From Microbacterium esteraromaticum (GTDB lineage: Bacteria > Actinomycetota > Actinomycetes > Actinomycetales > Microbacteriaceae), in NCBI RefSeq assembly GCF_014084045.1, contig NZ_CP043732.1, forward strand, positions 1,426,001 to 1,490,000: DNA of 64,000 nt. The letters are read 5' to 3'. The notes under the pieces were generated by a model, which was given only the letters and a program-made list of their open reading frames with translations, did no database searches and was not told the DNA's origin. The translations under genes and the position numbers were made by a program. Below are positions 44,799-52,936 of the stretch, in pieces (the stretch's first letter is position 1; the number at the start of each line of letters is the position of its first letter).

Positions 44799-46571
44799 GT
44801 GCGCGTGCTGACCGCCTCCGACCGCGCCCTGCTCGTCGAGTGCGCCGACCTCGACGAGGCCATGCGGATGCATCGCGCCTGGGCCGATGTGCCCGGTGTT
44901 CTCGAGCGGGTGCCGGGTGCGCGCACGGTGCTCGTGCGGTTCGACCCGCTGCGGACGTCGGCTGACGAGCTCGCGCTCGAGCTGACCGCGGTCGTCGCAG
45001 GCGGCTCGGCGCAGGCATCCGGAGTCGAGGTGACCGTGCCGGTGCGCTATGAGGGAGAGGATCTCGGCGACGTGGGCGAGATGCTCGGCGTCTCGACTGC
45101 GGAGCTGATCCGAAGGCACAGCGCAGCACGCTGGACGGTCGCGTTCACCGGCTTCGCGCCGGGATTCGGCTATCTCGTGGGCGATGATCCGCTGTTCGAC
45201 GTTCCGCGCCGCACGTCGCCCCGCACACGTGTGCCCGCCGGATCGGTGGCGCTCGCCGGACGGTTCAGCGGCGTGTACCCGCGCGAGAGCCCTGGCGGAT
45301 GGCAGCTGATCGGAACCGCGGATGCCGTGATGTGGGACGTGCATCGAGACCCTCCGGCCCTGCTCGCACCCGGCACGGTCGTGCGTTTCGTGGACGCGGA
45401 GCGGGCTGCTGTGTCGGGGGTCTCGGATGCTTCGGTCGCGGAGCGGCGTGTCGAGTCGCGGCGCGCGGGTGGTGGGCCGGATGGTCTGGTGGTTCCGACG
45501 GGCGCGGGTGCGCGTGCTGCTGTGTCGGGGGTTTCGGATGCTTCGGCCGCGGAGCGGCGTGTCGAGTCGCGGCGCGCGGGTGGTGGGCCGGATGGTCTGG
45601 TGGTTCCGGCGGGCGCGGATGAGCGTGCCGTCGAGGTCATCGATCCGGGGCTGCAGCTTCTCGTGCAGGATCTCGGCCGGCCCGGCCACGCCGAGCTCGG
45701 GGTTCCGGCATCCGGAGCCGCCGACCGCGTCGCTCTCCGCGACGCGAACCGCGCCGTCGGCAACGCCCCTTCCGCGGCCGTGTTGGAGGGCGTCGGCGCG
45801 ATCGCACTGGGATTCCGCGGAGCCGGGGTCGCGGCCGTCGCGGGCGCCGATGCCGAGCTCGCGGTGATCCGTGCCGACGGGAGGGCCGTCAGCATCCCTC
45901 ATGGCGCCCCGTTCGCCGTGGCCGACGGCGACCGGCTCGAGATCGGTCCGCCGATGCGAGGGCTGCGGGTCTCGATCGCGGTGCGCGGCGGCATCCGGAT
46001 GCCCGATCAGCTGGGCAGCCGATCGACAGACACCCTCTCTGGGATCGGCCCCGCGCCCCTGCGGGCCGGCGACCTCATCGCGATCGGCGACGCCCCGACG
46101 ACCGCGGTCGAGTCGGCGTCGCCGCCCCGCGAGCTGCCGGCACCCGGTGACCTCACCGTGCTCGACATCACACGTGGTCCCCGCGACGACTGGTTCGTGC
46201 GCGATTCGGTCGGGCTGCTGACCGAGCAGGAATGGCTGGTCACTCCGCGCTCCGACAGAGTCGGCATCCGCCTGCACGGCGAGCGTGCTCTGCAACGCGC
46301 GATCCCCGACGAACTGCCCAGCGAAGGAGCGGTCGCCGGTGCCATCCAGGTGCCTTCCGACGGGCAGCCCGTGCTGTTCGGTCCCGACCATCCGACGACG
46401 GGTGGCTATCCGATCATCGGCGCGCTGACCGACCGTGCCCGCGACCTGGCGGGCCAGCTGCCGCCCGGAGCGCGCATCCGGTTCCGCCTCGCGTCGGGAA
46501 TCTCAGACGATTCAGCGGGCACACGGCGCGTCGACCCTCGACACGCCTGGTCGCGGCCATTCGGTCAGTGA
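44799..46571 (+). CDS. pxpBC: 5-oxoprolinase subunits PxpB and PxpC fused, with repeat-derived linker
   Basis: A 590-residue fusion. Residues 1-200 are PxpB/KipI-like (VAFTGFAPGFGYL, then GRFSGVYPRESPGGWQLIG); residues about 278-565 are PxpC/KipA-like (VIDPGLQLLVQDLGRPGHAELGVPASGA, ending DHPTTGGYPIIGAL). The linker is odd: two tandem 37-residue copies (204-240 and 241-277), each reading AVSGVSDAS, ERRVESRRAGGGPDGLVVP, encoded by 111-bp repeats that match a dispersed intergenic palindromic element. The C-terminal tail GISDDSAGTRRVD comes from the same repeat family. It starts at GTG 44799 and its end overlaps the convergent cinA-like gene by 7 bp. Confidence 0.9.
   Translation: MRVLTASDRALLVECADLDEAMRMHRAWADVPGVLERVPGARTVLVRFDPLRTSADELALELTAVVAGGSAQASGVEVTVPVRYEGEDLGDVGEMLGVSTAELIRRHSAARWTVAFTGFAPGFGYLVGDDPLFDVPRRTSPRTRVPAGSVALAGRFSGVYPRESPGGWQLIGTADAVMWDVHRDPPALLAPGTVVRFVDAERAAVSGVSDASVAERRVESRRAGGGPDGLVVPTGAGARAAVSGVSDASAAERRVESRRAGGGPDGLVVPAGADERAVEVIDPGLQLLVQDLGRPGHAELGVPASGAADRVALRDANRAVGNAPSAAVLEGVGAIALGFRGAGVAAVAGADAELAVIRADGRAVSIPHGAPFAVADGDRLEIGPPMRGLRVSIAVRGGIRMPDQLGSRSTDTLSGIGPAPLRAGDLIAIGDAPTTAVESASPPRELPAPGDLTVLDITRGPRDDWFVRDSVGLLTEQEWLVTPRSDRVGIRLHGERALQRAIPDELPSEGAVAGAIQVPSDGQPVLFGPDHPTTGGYPIIGALTDRARDLAGQLPPGARIRFRLASGISDDSAGTRRVDPRHAWSRPFGQ
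45408..45629. repeat. two tandem in-frame copies of the TGTCGG-family repeat inside pxpBC
   Basis: Copies at 45408-45518 and 45519-45629, each 111 bp (37 codons), differ at only a few bases. Each contains TGTCGGGGGTCTCGGATG-like left ends and the CGGATGGTCTGGTGGTTCCG right end shared with the intergenic copy at 40705-40792. The length is a multiple of three, so the reading frame is kept. Confidence 0.9.
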
Positions 46572-47041
46572 TCCCCCGCACCGTCCACCCGGCCGGCGTG
46601 GAAGGTCAGCAGCTGCACCGCCGCCTCTACCGTGGCCTCGAGCACCTCGTCGGGCTCCCCGTCGAGGGCAAGGCGCCGGTGACCGGCGCCGTCGCGTGTC
46701 GCCCACCCGAGGAACACGGTTCCCGCGGGGTGCCCGTCCTCGGCATCCGGACCCCCTACGCCCGTCGTCGAGACGCACAGGTCCGCATCGAGCAGCTCGC
46801 GCGCGCCGCGAGCGAGCTGCTCGGCGCACTCCGCCGAGGTCGGGTCGCGATCGGCGGGAAAGCCGAGCACCCACTCCTTCACCTCGGGAAGGTACGCCAC
46901 GACGCCCCCGCTGAACCAGGTGCTCGCCTCGGCGCCGGCGCCGACGGCGCTGGCCAGCGCTCCCGAGGTGAGCGATTCGGCTACCGCCACATGCAGGTGA
47001 CGGCTTCGGGCGAGATCGGAGAGAGCGGTGACGTCGACCAT
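46565..47041 (-). CDS. CinA-family nicotinamide-nucleotide amidohydrolase (PncC type)
   Basis: A 158-residue stand-alone CinA C-terminal domain: VAVAESLTSGALASAV with the catalytic Ser-Thr region, TWFSGGVVAYLPEVKEWVLG, and the C-terminal CVSTTGVGGPDAEDGHPAGTVFLGWA. PncC-type enzymes deamidate NMN to nicotinate mononucleotide, recycling NAD from, for example, DNA ligase. There is no CinA N-terminal domain, so it is not the full competence protein. It starts at ATG 47041 and overlaps the pxpBC end by 7 bp. Confidence 0.92.
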   Translation of the reverse strand: MVDVTALSDLARSRHLHVAVAESLTSGALASAVGAGAEASTWFSGGVVAYLPEVKEWVLGFPADRDPTSAECAEQLARGARELLDADLCVSTTGVGGPDAEDGHPAGTVFLGWATRDGAGHRRLALDGEPDEVLEATVEAAVQLLTFHAGRVDGAGDH

Positions 47042-47107
47042 GTGCCGACGCTACCGCCCGCCCGGGATGCCGCGGCGGGGCCTTGACAGCCGTCCCGACC
47101 CGGGTCG

Positions 47108-47196
47108 TGTCGGAGGCCTCGGACGGTCGGGCGCATGCACGGCGAGTCGTACCGCGACACGCCGCCCTGCGGACGTCTGGTCTGAGATTCCCGACA
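47108..47196. repeat. dispersed palindromic repeat, TGTCGG family, intergenic copy 3
   Basis: Begins TGTCGGAGGCCTCGGACGG and ends GGTCTGAGATTCCCGACA, with a CACGCCGC core; near twin of the copy at 43885-43973. It lies in the 258-bp gap between the cinA-like gene and the metalloprotease gene. Confidence 0.8.
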
Positions 47197-47299
47197 TCCG
47201 CCCGCCGCAATCTGGATGTCGACACCGGATGCCCGCGCAAGCCCCCGGACGGACGCAGGGCCCGGTATCGCGACCGGGCCCTGCATGAGGAGAAGGTGA

Positions 47300-48118
47300 T
47301 CAGCTGCCGTAGAGCGCCACGACGCCGGCGCGGTCGGAGCTGGTCATCGACAGGTCGTCGGACGAGCCGTTGCACTGCGGGTAGTGCATGATCGACGACG
47401 AGTCGTACGGGGTCAGCGGACGCCAGTTGTTGTCCTCGAAGCAGGTGCCCGACTCGGGGCGGGTGTGCTCGTGGCGGAAGCCCAGCGTGTGGCCGAGCTC
47501 GTGGCCGATGATGTTCGTGGGGGTCCACGAACCCGACGTCCAGATGGAGTCGTCGATCAGCACGTTCATCTGACGGTCGGGGCTGCTCGGGAAGAACGCC
47601 CGTGCGATGTACTGCGAGGTCTGCACCGGCTCGACCGAGAACAGCACCGACTTGTTGCGGGTGGTGCAGCTGCTGTCGGCGCTGCTCACGTAGACGAAGT
47701 CCACCTTCGACGACGCCGACTCCCACAGTGCCGCGCCGCTGGCCATCGCCGCGACCACGTCGGCGTGACGAGCACCGAACTTGGTGCTGACGCAGTAGGT
47801 CAGGTTGCCGACCTGCGACGCCGACCACTTGTCGTCGACGCCGTTCACCGTGTTCACGATCAGACCGTCGGTCATCGAGTCGGGGCCGAGGAGGCTGTCG
47901 TAGAAGCTCCTCAGGTCGCCCTGGGTCGAGACGAGCTCGTCACCGTTGACGACGTAGCCGCCGTCGACGTCGCGATAGGTCGACGCCGCGAACTCCTGGT
48001 AGGTCGGGGTGTCTCCGCTGCTCGCCGCAGGGGCGGCGCTGGCGGCCGGCGCCATGGCGCCGATGCCGAGCGCGACGACCGCGGTCGCTGCGAGGGCGAA
48101 GGTTCTGGTGATGCGCAT
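47300..48118 (-). CDS. secreted zinc metalloprotease (matrixin-like)
   Basis: A 272-residue exported protein. The signal peptide (MRITRTFALA to about residue 29) ends in an APAASAAPAA region; a pro-region follows, then the zinc site HELGHTLGFRH (residues 206-216: H206, E207, H210, H216) and the Met-turn SSIMHYP. The HExxHxxGxxH motif with a Met-turn marks a metzincin. It has several Cys residues (151, 224, 248 area) for disulfides. It likely digests external protein; the substrate is unknown. It is divergent from a sensor kinase gene across 243 bp, and a regulatory link is possible. Confidence 0.88.
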   Translation of the reverse strand: MRITRTFALAATAVVALGIGAMAPAASAAPAASSGDTPTYQEFAASTYRDVDGGYVVNGDELVSTQGDLRSFYDSLLGPDSMTDGLIVNTVNGVDDKWSASQVGNLTYCVSTKFGARHADVVAAMASGAALWESASSKVDFVYVSSADSSCTTRNKSVLFSVEPVQTSQYIARAFFPSSPDRQMNVLIDDSIWTSGSWTPTNIIGHELGHTLGFRHEHTRPESGTCFEDNNWRPLTPYDSSSIMHYPQCNGSSDDLSMTSSDRAGVVALYGS

Positions 48119-48360
48119 TCAGTGCTCCTTTTGAACTGAACGATGACGCCCGCCCGGTCGGCGAGCGCACCTCGACGTCGAGTGCCGGGCATCTTCGCAC
48201 CGTCTCTCCCGCCGAAGCCCGCTCAACGTACCCAGGCGATTTCTCGCATGTCAAGGCTTGCCATTCGGCCGATATTCTGCTGGCATCCGGTGGGATCGCT
48301 CCCAGGATCACAGCCGATCGGATGATTCCCGCAGGACCCTCCGATCCGTAGGCTGTGCCC

Positions 48361-49602
48361 ATGACATCCGCGCTCGACGCCCCTGAGACAGGCGTCCGCG
48401 GCATCCTCGCGCCGGTGCGCTTCGCCCGGATGCTGCAGGTCGTCCTGCTGGTGCTCCTCGCCGTCTGCGCCGTGCGATACGTGCTGCGGCACGAGTGGGA
48501 TGCCACGGCCGCGATGATCCTCGGCGGAGCCGTCGTGCTCGCCGTGATCGCGATGATGCAGGGGATCGTCCCGCGCCACGGCGCATGGCCGGCGGCATGG
48601 ACGCTGATCGTCTGCGTGCTCTGGGTCGGGCTCACCCTGACGGCCCCCTCGTTCGCGTGGTGCGCGGTGCCGCTGGCCTTCCAGGTGCTGCAGATCCTGC
48701 CGTTCTGGCCGGCGTCTGCTGTCGTGTCGGTGATGACGGCCGTGGTGATCGCGGCCGAGCTGCGGCTGAACCCCGAGCTCGACCCGACGATCTTCGCCGG
48801 GCCTGTCGGCATCGCCGTGGCCACGGTCGTCGCGTACCGTGCGCTCGATCGTGAGGCCACCGCGCGGCAGCGACTGGTCGACGAGCTCACCGAGGCGCAG
48901 GCCGAGCTCGTCGCGGCCGAGCACCGCGCCGGCGGTCTCGCCGAACGCGCCCGCCTCTCGCGCGAGATCCACGACTCCGTGGGGCAGAACCTCACGAGCA
49001 TCAACCTGCTGTTGCAGGCCGCGGAGCAGGGCTGGGAGCGCCGGCCGGATGCGGCGCGCGACCAGGTCCGCACGGCTGCCGACTCGGCGCGAGCGGGGCT
49101 CGACGAGGTGCGGCGGGTGGTGCGTGATCTCGCACCGGCCGAGCTCGACGGCACGGCCGCGTCGCTGTCGGCCGCGGTGCAGCGGGCGGTGACGGATGCC
49201 GCGCAGGGCGACCTCACGGTGGACTTCCGCAGCCACGGCGAGATCGGCCGGGTGCCCCTGCCGGTGGCATCCGCCGTCATCCGCACCGTGCGCGGGGCCC
49301 TCGCCAACGTCGCCGAGCACGCCCGCGCGACCCGCGCGGTGGTCAGCCTGACCGCGCAGCCGGGTGAGCTGCGCCTCGACATCCGCGACGACGGCGTCGG
49401 CTTCGACGCCAGGCCCGCGGCCCGCCGACAGGCTGCCGCCCATCGCCGAGCGCAGGGGCGCGGCTACGGGCTGGACGGCATCGCCGAGCGCATCGCCGCT
49501 GTCGGCGGTCACCTCGACGTGGAGAGCGCGCCCGGTGAGGGCACGACGCTATCGGCGGTGTTCCCCGTCGCGGCGACCGGCACCGGAAGGGGCGGAGCAT
49601 GA
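48361..49602 (+). CDS. NarL/DesK-type sensor histidine kinase
   Basis: A 413-residue kinase with about five membrane helices in residues 20-160, then a HisKA_3 dimerisation domain with phospho-acceptor H204 in LSREIHDSVGQNLTSINLLL, and a HATPase domain (NVAEHARATRAVV, then DDGVGFD and GYGLDGIAERI). Signal and target are unknown. It starts at ATG 48361 and overlaps its response regulator by four bases (ATGA). The divergent metalloprotease gene is a candidate target by position alone. Confidence 0.9.
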   Translation: MTSALDAPETGVRGILAPVRFARMLQVVLLVLLAVCAVRYVLRHEWDATAAMILGGAVVLAVIAMMQGIVPRHGAWPAAWTLIVCVLWVGLTLTAPSFAWCAVPLAFQVLQILPFWPASAVVSVMTAVVIAAELRLNPELDPTIFAGPVGIAVATVVAYRALDREATARQRLVDELTEAQAELVAAEHRAGGLAERARLSREIHDSVGQNLTSINLLLQAAEQGWERRPDAARDQVRTAADSARAGLDEVRRVVRDLAPAELDGTAASLSAAVQRAVTDAAQGDLTVDFRSHGEIGRVPLPVASAVIRTVRGALANVAEHARATRAVVSLTAQPGELRLDIRDDGVGFDARPAARRQAAAHRRAQGRGYGLDGIAERIAAVGGHLDVESAPGEGTTLSAVFPVAATGTGRGGA

Positions 49603-50225
49603 CGCTGAGACTCGTGCTGGTCGACGACCACCCGGTCGTGCGCGCCGGGGTGCGCGCGCTGATCGAGTCGAGCGACGACCTGATCGTCGTCGGCGAGGCG
49701 TCGAGCGCGGCCGAGGCGATCACGGTCGTCGAGCGCGAGCGGCCGGACGTCGTGCTGATGGACCTCAGCCTCGGCGACGGCGTGGGCGGCATCGAGGCCA
49801 CCGCCGGACTGCGTGCGCTGAGCGAAGCGCCGGCGGTGCTGGTGCTGACGACCTATGACAGCGAGTCCGACATCCTGAGGGCGCTGGATGCCGGCGCCGG
49901 GGGCTACCTGCTGAAGGATGCGCCTCCCGAGCAGCTCTTCGCGGGCATCCGGTCTGTCGCCGAGGGATCGCCGGCGCTCGCGCCCTCGGTCGCGGCCATG
50001 CTGATGCGACGGGCGTCGTCGCCCGAGCCGCGCGTGACCGAGCGGGAGGTCGAGGTGCTCGAGCTGCTCGCCGACGGACTCGGCAACCGCGAGCTCGCCA
50101 AGGCGCTGTTCGTGTCGGAGGCGACGGTCAAGTCGCACCTCTCGCACATCTACGCCAAGCTCGGCGTCGACACGAGGGCAGGGGCGGTCGCGGCGGCGAT
50201 AGAGCAGCGGATCATCCGCCGCTGA
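49599..50225 (+). CDS. LuxR/NarL-family response regulator
   Basis: A 208-residue regulator: receiver domain with D9/D10, phospho-acceptor D55 in VVLMDLSLGDG and Lys in LLKDAPP, then a LuxR-type helix-turn-helix (TEREVEVLELLADGLGNRELAKALFVSEATVKSHLSHIYAKLGV). It partners the kinase encoded immediately upstream through an ATGA overlap. Its regulon is not evident; no ABC transporter or other typical target follows, since the next gene is convergent. A large perfect hairpin comes after the stop. Confidence 0.92.
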   Translation: MTLRLVLVDDHPVVRAGVRALIESSDDLIVVGEASSAAEAITVVERERPDVVLMDLSLGDGVGGIEATAGLRALSEAPAVLVLTTYDSESDILRALDAGAGGYLLKDAPPEQLFAGIRSVAEGSPALAPSVAAMLMRRASSPEPRVTEREVEVLELLADGLGNRELAKALFVSEATVKSHLSHIYAKLGVDTRAGAVAAAIEQRIIRR

Positions 50226-50235
50226 GGCGCGCCCA

Positions 50236-50294
50236 GGGCATCCGGATGCCCGGCAGCAGGCCCGGATGAGTGCGCCACCAGGCATCCGGATGCC
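50236..50294. repeat. paired GGCATCCGGATGCC palindromes
   Basis: GGGCATCCGGATGCCC (50236-50251, perfect 16-base palindrome) and GGCATCCGGATGCC (50281-50294) flank a short spacer after the response regulator. The same word, joined arm to arm here, is split around a loop in the tandem array at 61867-62510. Confidence 0.8.
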
Positions 50295-50300
50295 CGGGAA

Positions 50301-50364
50301 CAGGAGAACACGCGAGCGCAGGACGGATTCGGTGGAATCCAGCCTGCGCTCGCGTGTTCTCCTG
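50301..50364. repeat. long palindrome (double-arm element, copy 6)
   Basis: A perfect 22-base stem starting CAGGAGAACACGCGAGCGCA (50301-50322 with 50343-50364) around a 20-base centre that has its own GGATT/AATCC pair. It lies between convergent genes and probably terminates both. Confidence 0.88.
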
Positions 50365-50374
50365 CGCCGGGGCG

Positions 50375-51703
50375 TCAGGCCGGGTCGCCTCCGGGTGCGC
50401 CCACGCCGGCCAGCGGCTTCGGGTCGTCGGCGCCCGTGCCGCGGAGGCGCGCGACGAGGTTGCCGAGGTGGTAGATGAGGATCGCGCCGACCGTGGCGAG
50501 CACGATGCCGCCGAGCTCGAAGCCCGACTCCGGGTCCTTGATCATGAAGCCGCCGACGGCGACGATCAGACCGACCGCGGCGGTGTACTGGTTCACCGGG
50601 CGCGAAAAGTCCACGCGGTTGTCGACCCAGATCTTGATGCCGATGACGCCGATGAGGCCGTACAGCGCGGTCGTGACGCCACCGAGCACTCCCGCGGGGA
50701 CCGAGTTGATCACGGCGCCGAACTTCGGTGACATGCTCAGCAGGATGGCGGTGATGCCGGCGACCCAGTACGCCGCGGTCGAGTAGACGCGGGTGGATGC
50801 CATGACGCCGATGTTCTCGCCATAGGTCGTGGTTCCCGAGCCGCCGAAGAAGCCCGCGAGCGAGGTCGAGATGCCGTCGGCGATGAGCGCCTTGCCCGTC
50901 TGCTGGTTGATCGCGGGGTCTTCGACCATGGTCGCGACTCCGCGCACGTGGCCGACGTTCTCGGCGATCAGCACGAGCACCACGGGCAGGAACATCGCCA
51001 TCGCAGACCAGGTGCCGGGGTCGACGAAGTTCGGCGCGTGGAAGGTGGGCAGGCCCACCCAGTCGGCCTGCTCGACCGAGGTGAAGTCGAGCTCGCCCCT
51101 GACGCCGGCGAAGATGTAGCCGGCGATGACGCCGAGGAAGATCGAGATGCGGCCGAGGAAGCCGCGGAACACCACGGCGAACAGGATCGTCACGGCGAGC
51201 GTGAAGGTCGCGGTGATCGGCGCCTGCTCGTAGTTGCCGCGTGCGGCGCCGGCGAGGTTGAACCCGATGAGCGCGACGATCGTGCCGGCCAGCACGGGCG
51301 GCAGGAAGCGGTCGACCCAGTGCACTCCGACGGTGTGCACGACGACGCCGATGATCGCCAGCAGCACGCCGACCGCGACGATGCCCGCGAGTGCCGAGCC
51401 GATCTCGTTCGTCGCGGTGGCGGCCGTGACAGGGGCGATGAACGCGAACGACGAACCGAGATAGCTGGGCAGCTTGTTGCGGGTGACCAGCAGGAACAGG
51501 ATGGTGCCGACGCCGCTGAACAGCAGCGTGGTCGGCACGGGGAATCCGGTGAGGATCGGCACGAGGAACGTCGCGCCGAACATGGCGATGACGTGCTGCA
51601 CGCCGATCGCGATGGTCGCCGGCCAGTTCAGGCGCTCTTCGGGGCGGACGACGGCGCCGGGCGCGACGGTGCGACCGTCGCCGTGGATCTTCCACAGCGG
51701 CAT
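50375..51703 (-). CDS. NCS2-family nucleobase permease (uracil/xanthine type)
   Basis: A 442-residue transporter of the UraA/RutG side of NCS2: GVQHVIAMFGATFLVPILTG at the start, YLGSSFAFIAPV, the signature ENVGHVRGVATM with the substrate-binding Glu, and FGGSGTTTYGENIGVMASTRVYS. It imports uracil, or another nucleobase, with protons. It starts at ATG 51703. A LacI-type regulator gene lies upstream in the same direction, and the nucleoside scavenging operon begins 1.2 kb away on the other strand, which fits a nucleobase role. Confidence 0.9.
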   Translation of the reverse strand: MPLWKIHGDGRTVAPGAVVRPEERLNWPATIAIGVQHVIAMFGATFLVPILTGFPVPTTLLFSGVGTILFLLVTRNKLPSYLGSSFAFIAPVTAATATNEIGSALAGIVAVGVLLAIIGVVVHTVGVHWVDRFLPPVLAGTIVALIGFNLAGAARGNYEQAPITATFTLAVTILFAVVFRGFLGRISIFLGVIAGYIFAGVRGELDFTSVEQADWVGLPTFHAPNFVDPGTWSAMAMFLPVVLVLIAENVGHVRGVATMVEDPAINQQTGKALIADGISTSLAGFFGGSGTTTYGENIGVMASTRVYSTAAYWVAGITAILLSMSPKFGAVINSVPAGVLGGVTTALYGLIGVIGIKIWVDNRVDFSRPVNQYTAAVGLIVAVGGFMIKDPESGFELGGIVLATVGAILIYHLGNLVARLRGTGADDPKPLAGVGAPGGDPA

Positions 51704-51750
51704 GAGGGCTCCTCGGGAGTCTGGGATCAGGGCCGAGGAAACACTATCGG

Positions 51751-52776
51751 CTACCGGCCGTCTGGCTCATCGGACCGTGGCGCCGAGAGCCGCGCCGTGG
51801 ATGCGCGCGGGATCACCCTGGGCGACGGGGACGGTGCGGTGTGCACGCCATCCGTGTCGAGCGCGGCGAAGACCAGGCCCGCGATCTCGCGGCCGAGGGC
51901 GGGGAAATCGAGGTCGAGTGCGGTGATCGGCGGCTCGGATGCGGTGGCGCGGCGCCCGTCGTAGTTCGTGGCGACCATCACGCGGTCGGGCACGGCGATC
52001 CCCAGCTCGTCCGCGGCGCGGATGGCGCCGGCGGCGAAGGCGTCAAGCGGGGCGTAGATGGCGTCCAGGGTGGGGTCGGCCCTGAGGGTGTCCAGCGCTG
52101 CACGGTGACCGGCGGACTCTCCTTCGGACGCGTGGGCGCGCAGCACGGTGCATCGCACCGGGGCGGCTCCGGACTCGATGAACTCGAGCACGGTCGATGT
52201 CACGCTGTAGTCCTCCACGCTGAGCATGACCCCGACGTGTCGGGCGCCCTGCGCGGCCAGATGAGCGAGCATGACGTCGGCGCCGGCACTCCCGCGATCG
52301 AGGTAGCCGTCCGCGTGCGCGGCCCGTCCGAGCGTGACGACCTTCACGCCCCGCGAGCGCAGCCGCGAGGTGATCGGGTCTTCGCCACTGGCGTCCATCA
52401 CGACTGCTCCGTCGACGTCGAGCGCGTCCAATTGGGCCACGTCCGACACGGGTGGCACGATCGTGAGGGTGTAGCCGCGGTTCAGGCACTCCTTCGCGAT
52501 CGGCATCGACAGTTCGAGCATGAACCCGAGCTCCGACACCTCGTTCACGACCTGCTCCGGCAGGGCGGTCACCAGCGCGATGCTCTGGGAACGGCCGGTG
52601 CGGAGCCTCTGGGCGCGAACGTTCGGGCGGTAGTCGAGTTCGGCGGCGACACCTCGCACGAGCAGACGCGTCCTCTCGTCCACGCGGTCGCGGTCGTTGA
52701 GTGCGCGAGAAGCGGTCGACACGGACACGCGGGCTGCTCTGGCGACGTCGACGATGGTCGTGCGGCGGTTCTCCAC
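51751..52776 (-). CDS. LacI-family regulator of the nucleoside cluster
   Basis: A 341-residue LacI/GalR protein: TIVDVARAARVSVSTASRALNDRDRVD (helix-turn-helix), the hinge RAQRLRTGRSQSIALVTALP, and a ligand-binding domain. The start GTG 52776 is supported by GGAGG nine bases upstream; a longer reading has no domain sequence. It is divergent from the nucleoside hydrolase gene; two near-identical sites with AACG-TTCGAC cores lie in the shared region. It likely represses the nucleoside operon and itself, with a nucleoside or derived sugar as inducer (inference). Confidence 0.87.
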   Translation of the reverse strand: MENRRTTIVDVARAARVSVSTASRALNDRDRVDERTRLLVRGVAAELDYRPNVRAQRLRTGRSQSIALVTALPEQVVNEVSELGFMLELSMPIAKECLNRGYTLTIVPPVSDVAQLDALDVDGAVVMDASGEDPITSRLRSRGVKVVTLGRAAHADGYLDRGSAGADVMLAHLAAQGARHVGVMLSVEDYSVTSTVLEFIESGAAPVRCTVLRAHASEGESAGHRAALDTLRADPTLDAIYAPLDAFAAGAIRAADELGIAVPDRVMVATNYDGRRATASEPPITALDLDFPALGREIAGLVFAALDTDGVHTAPSPSPRVIPRASTARLSAPRSDEPDGR

Positions 52777-52829
52777 GGCCCTCACCCTCCATCGTGCCTG
52801 TCTTCGTCGCAAGCCTATCCTGAAATTCT

Positions 52830-52902
52830 GCGGTAACGTTTCGACAACCCTCTTCCCCACGCACCACAGGCGTCTTATATTGATGTGCGGAAACGATTCG
52901 AC
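52830..52902. promoter_or_regulatory. twin LacI-type operators in the divergent region
   Basis: GCGGTAACGTTTCGAC (52830-52845) and GCGGAAACGATTCGAC (52887-52902) differ at two positions and lie 57 bp apart in the same orientation. Their cores (AACGTTTCG/AACGATTCG) resemble the AAACG-TTT dyads bound by LacI-family proteins. Spacing is close to five or six helical turns, which would suit looping. Confidence 0.65.
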
Positions 52903-52936
52903 ATCGTTCTGCACTGGCCGACGGCATCACTGACGA

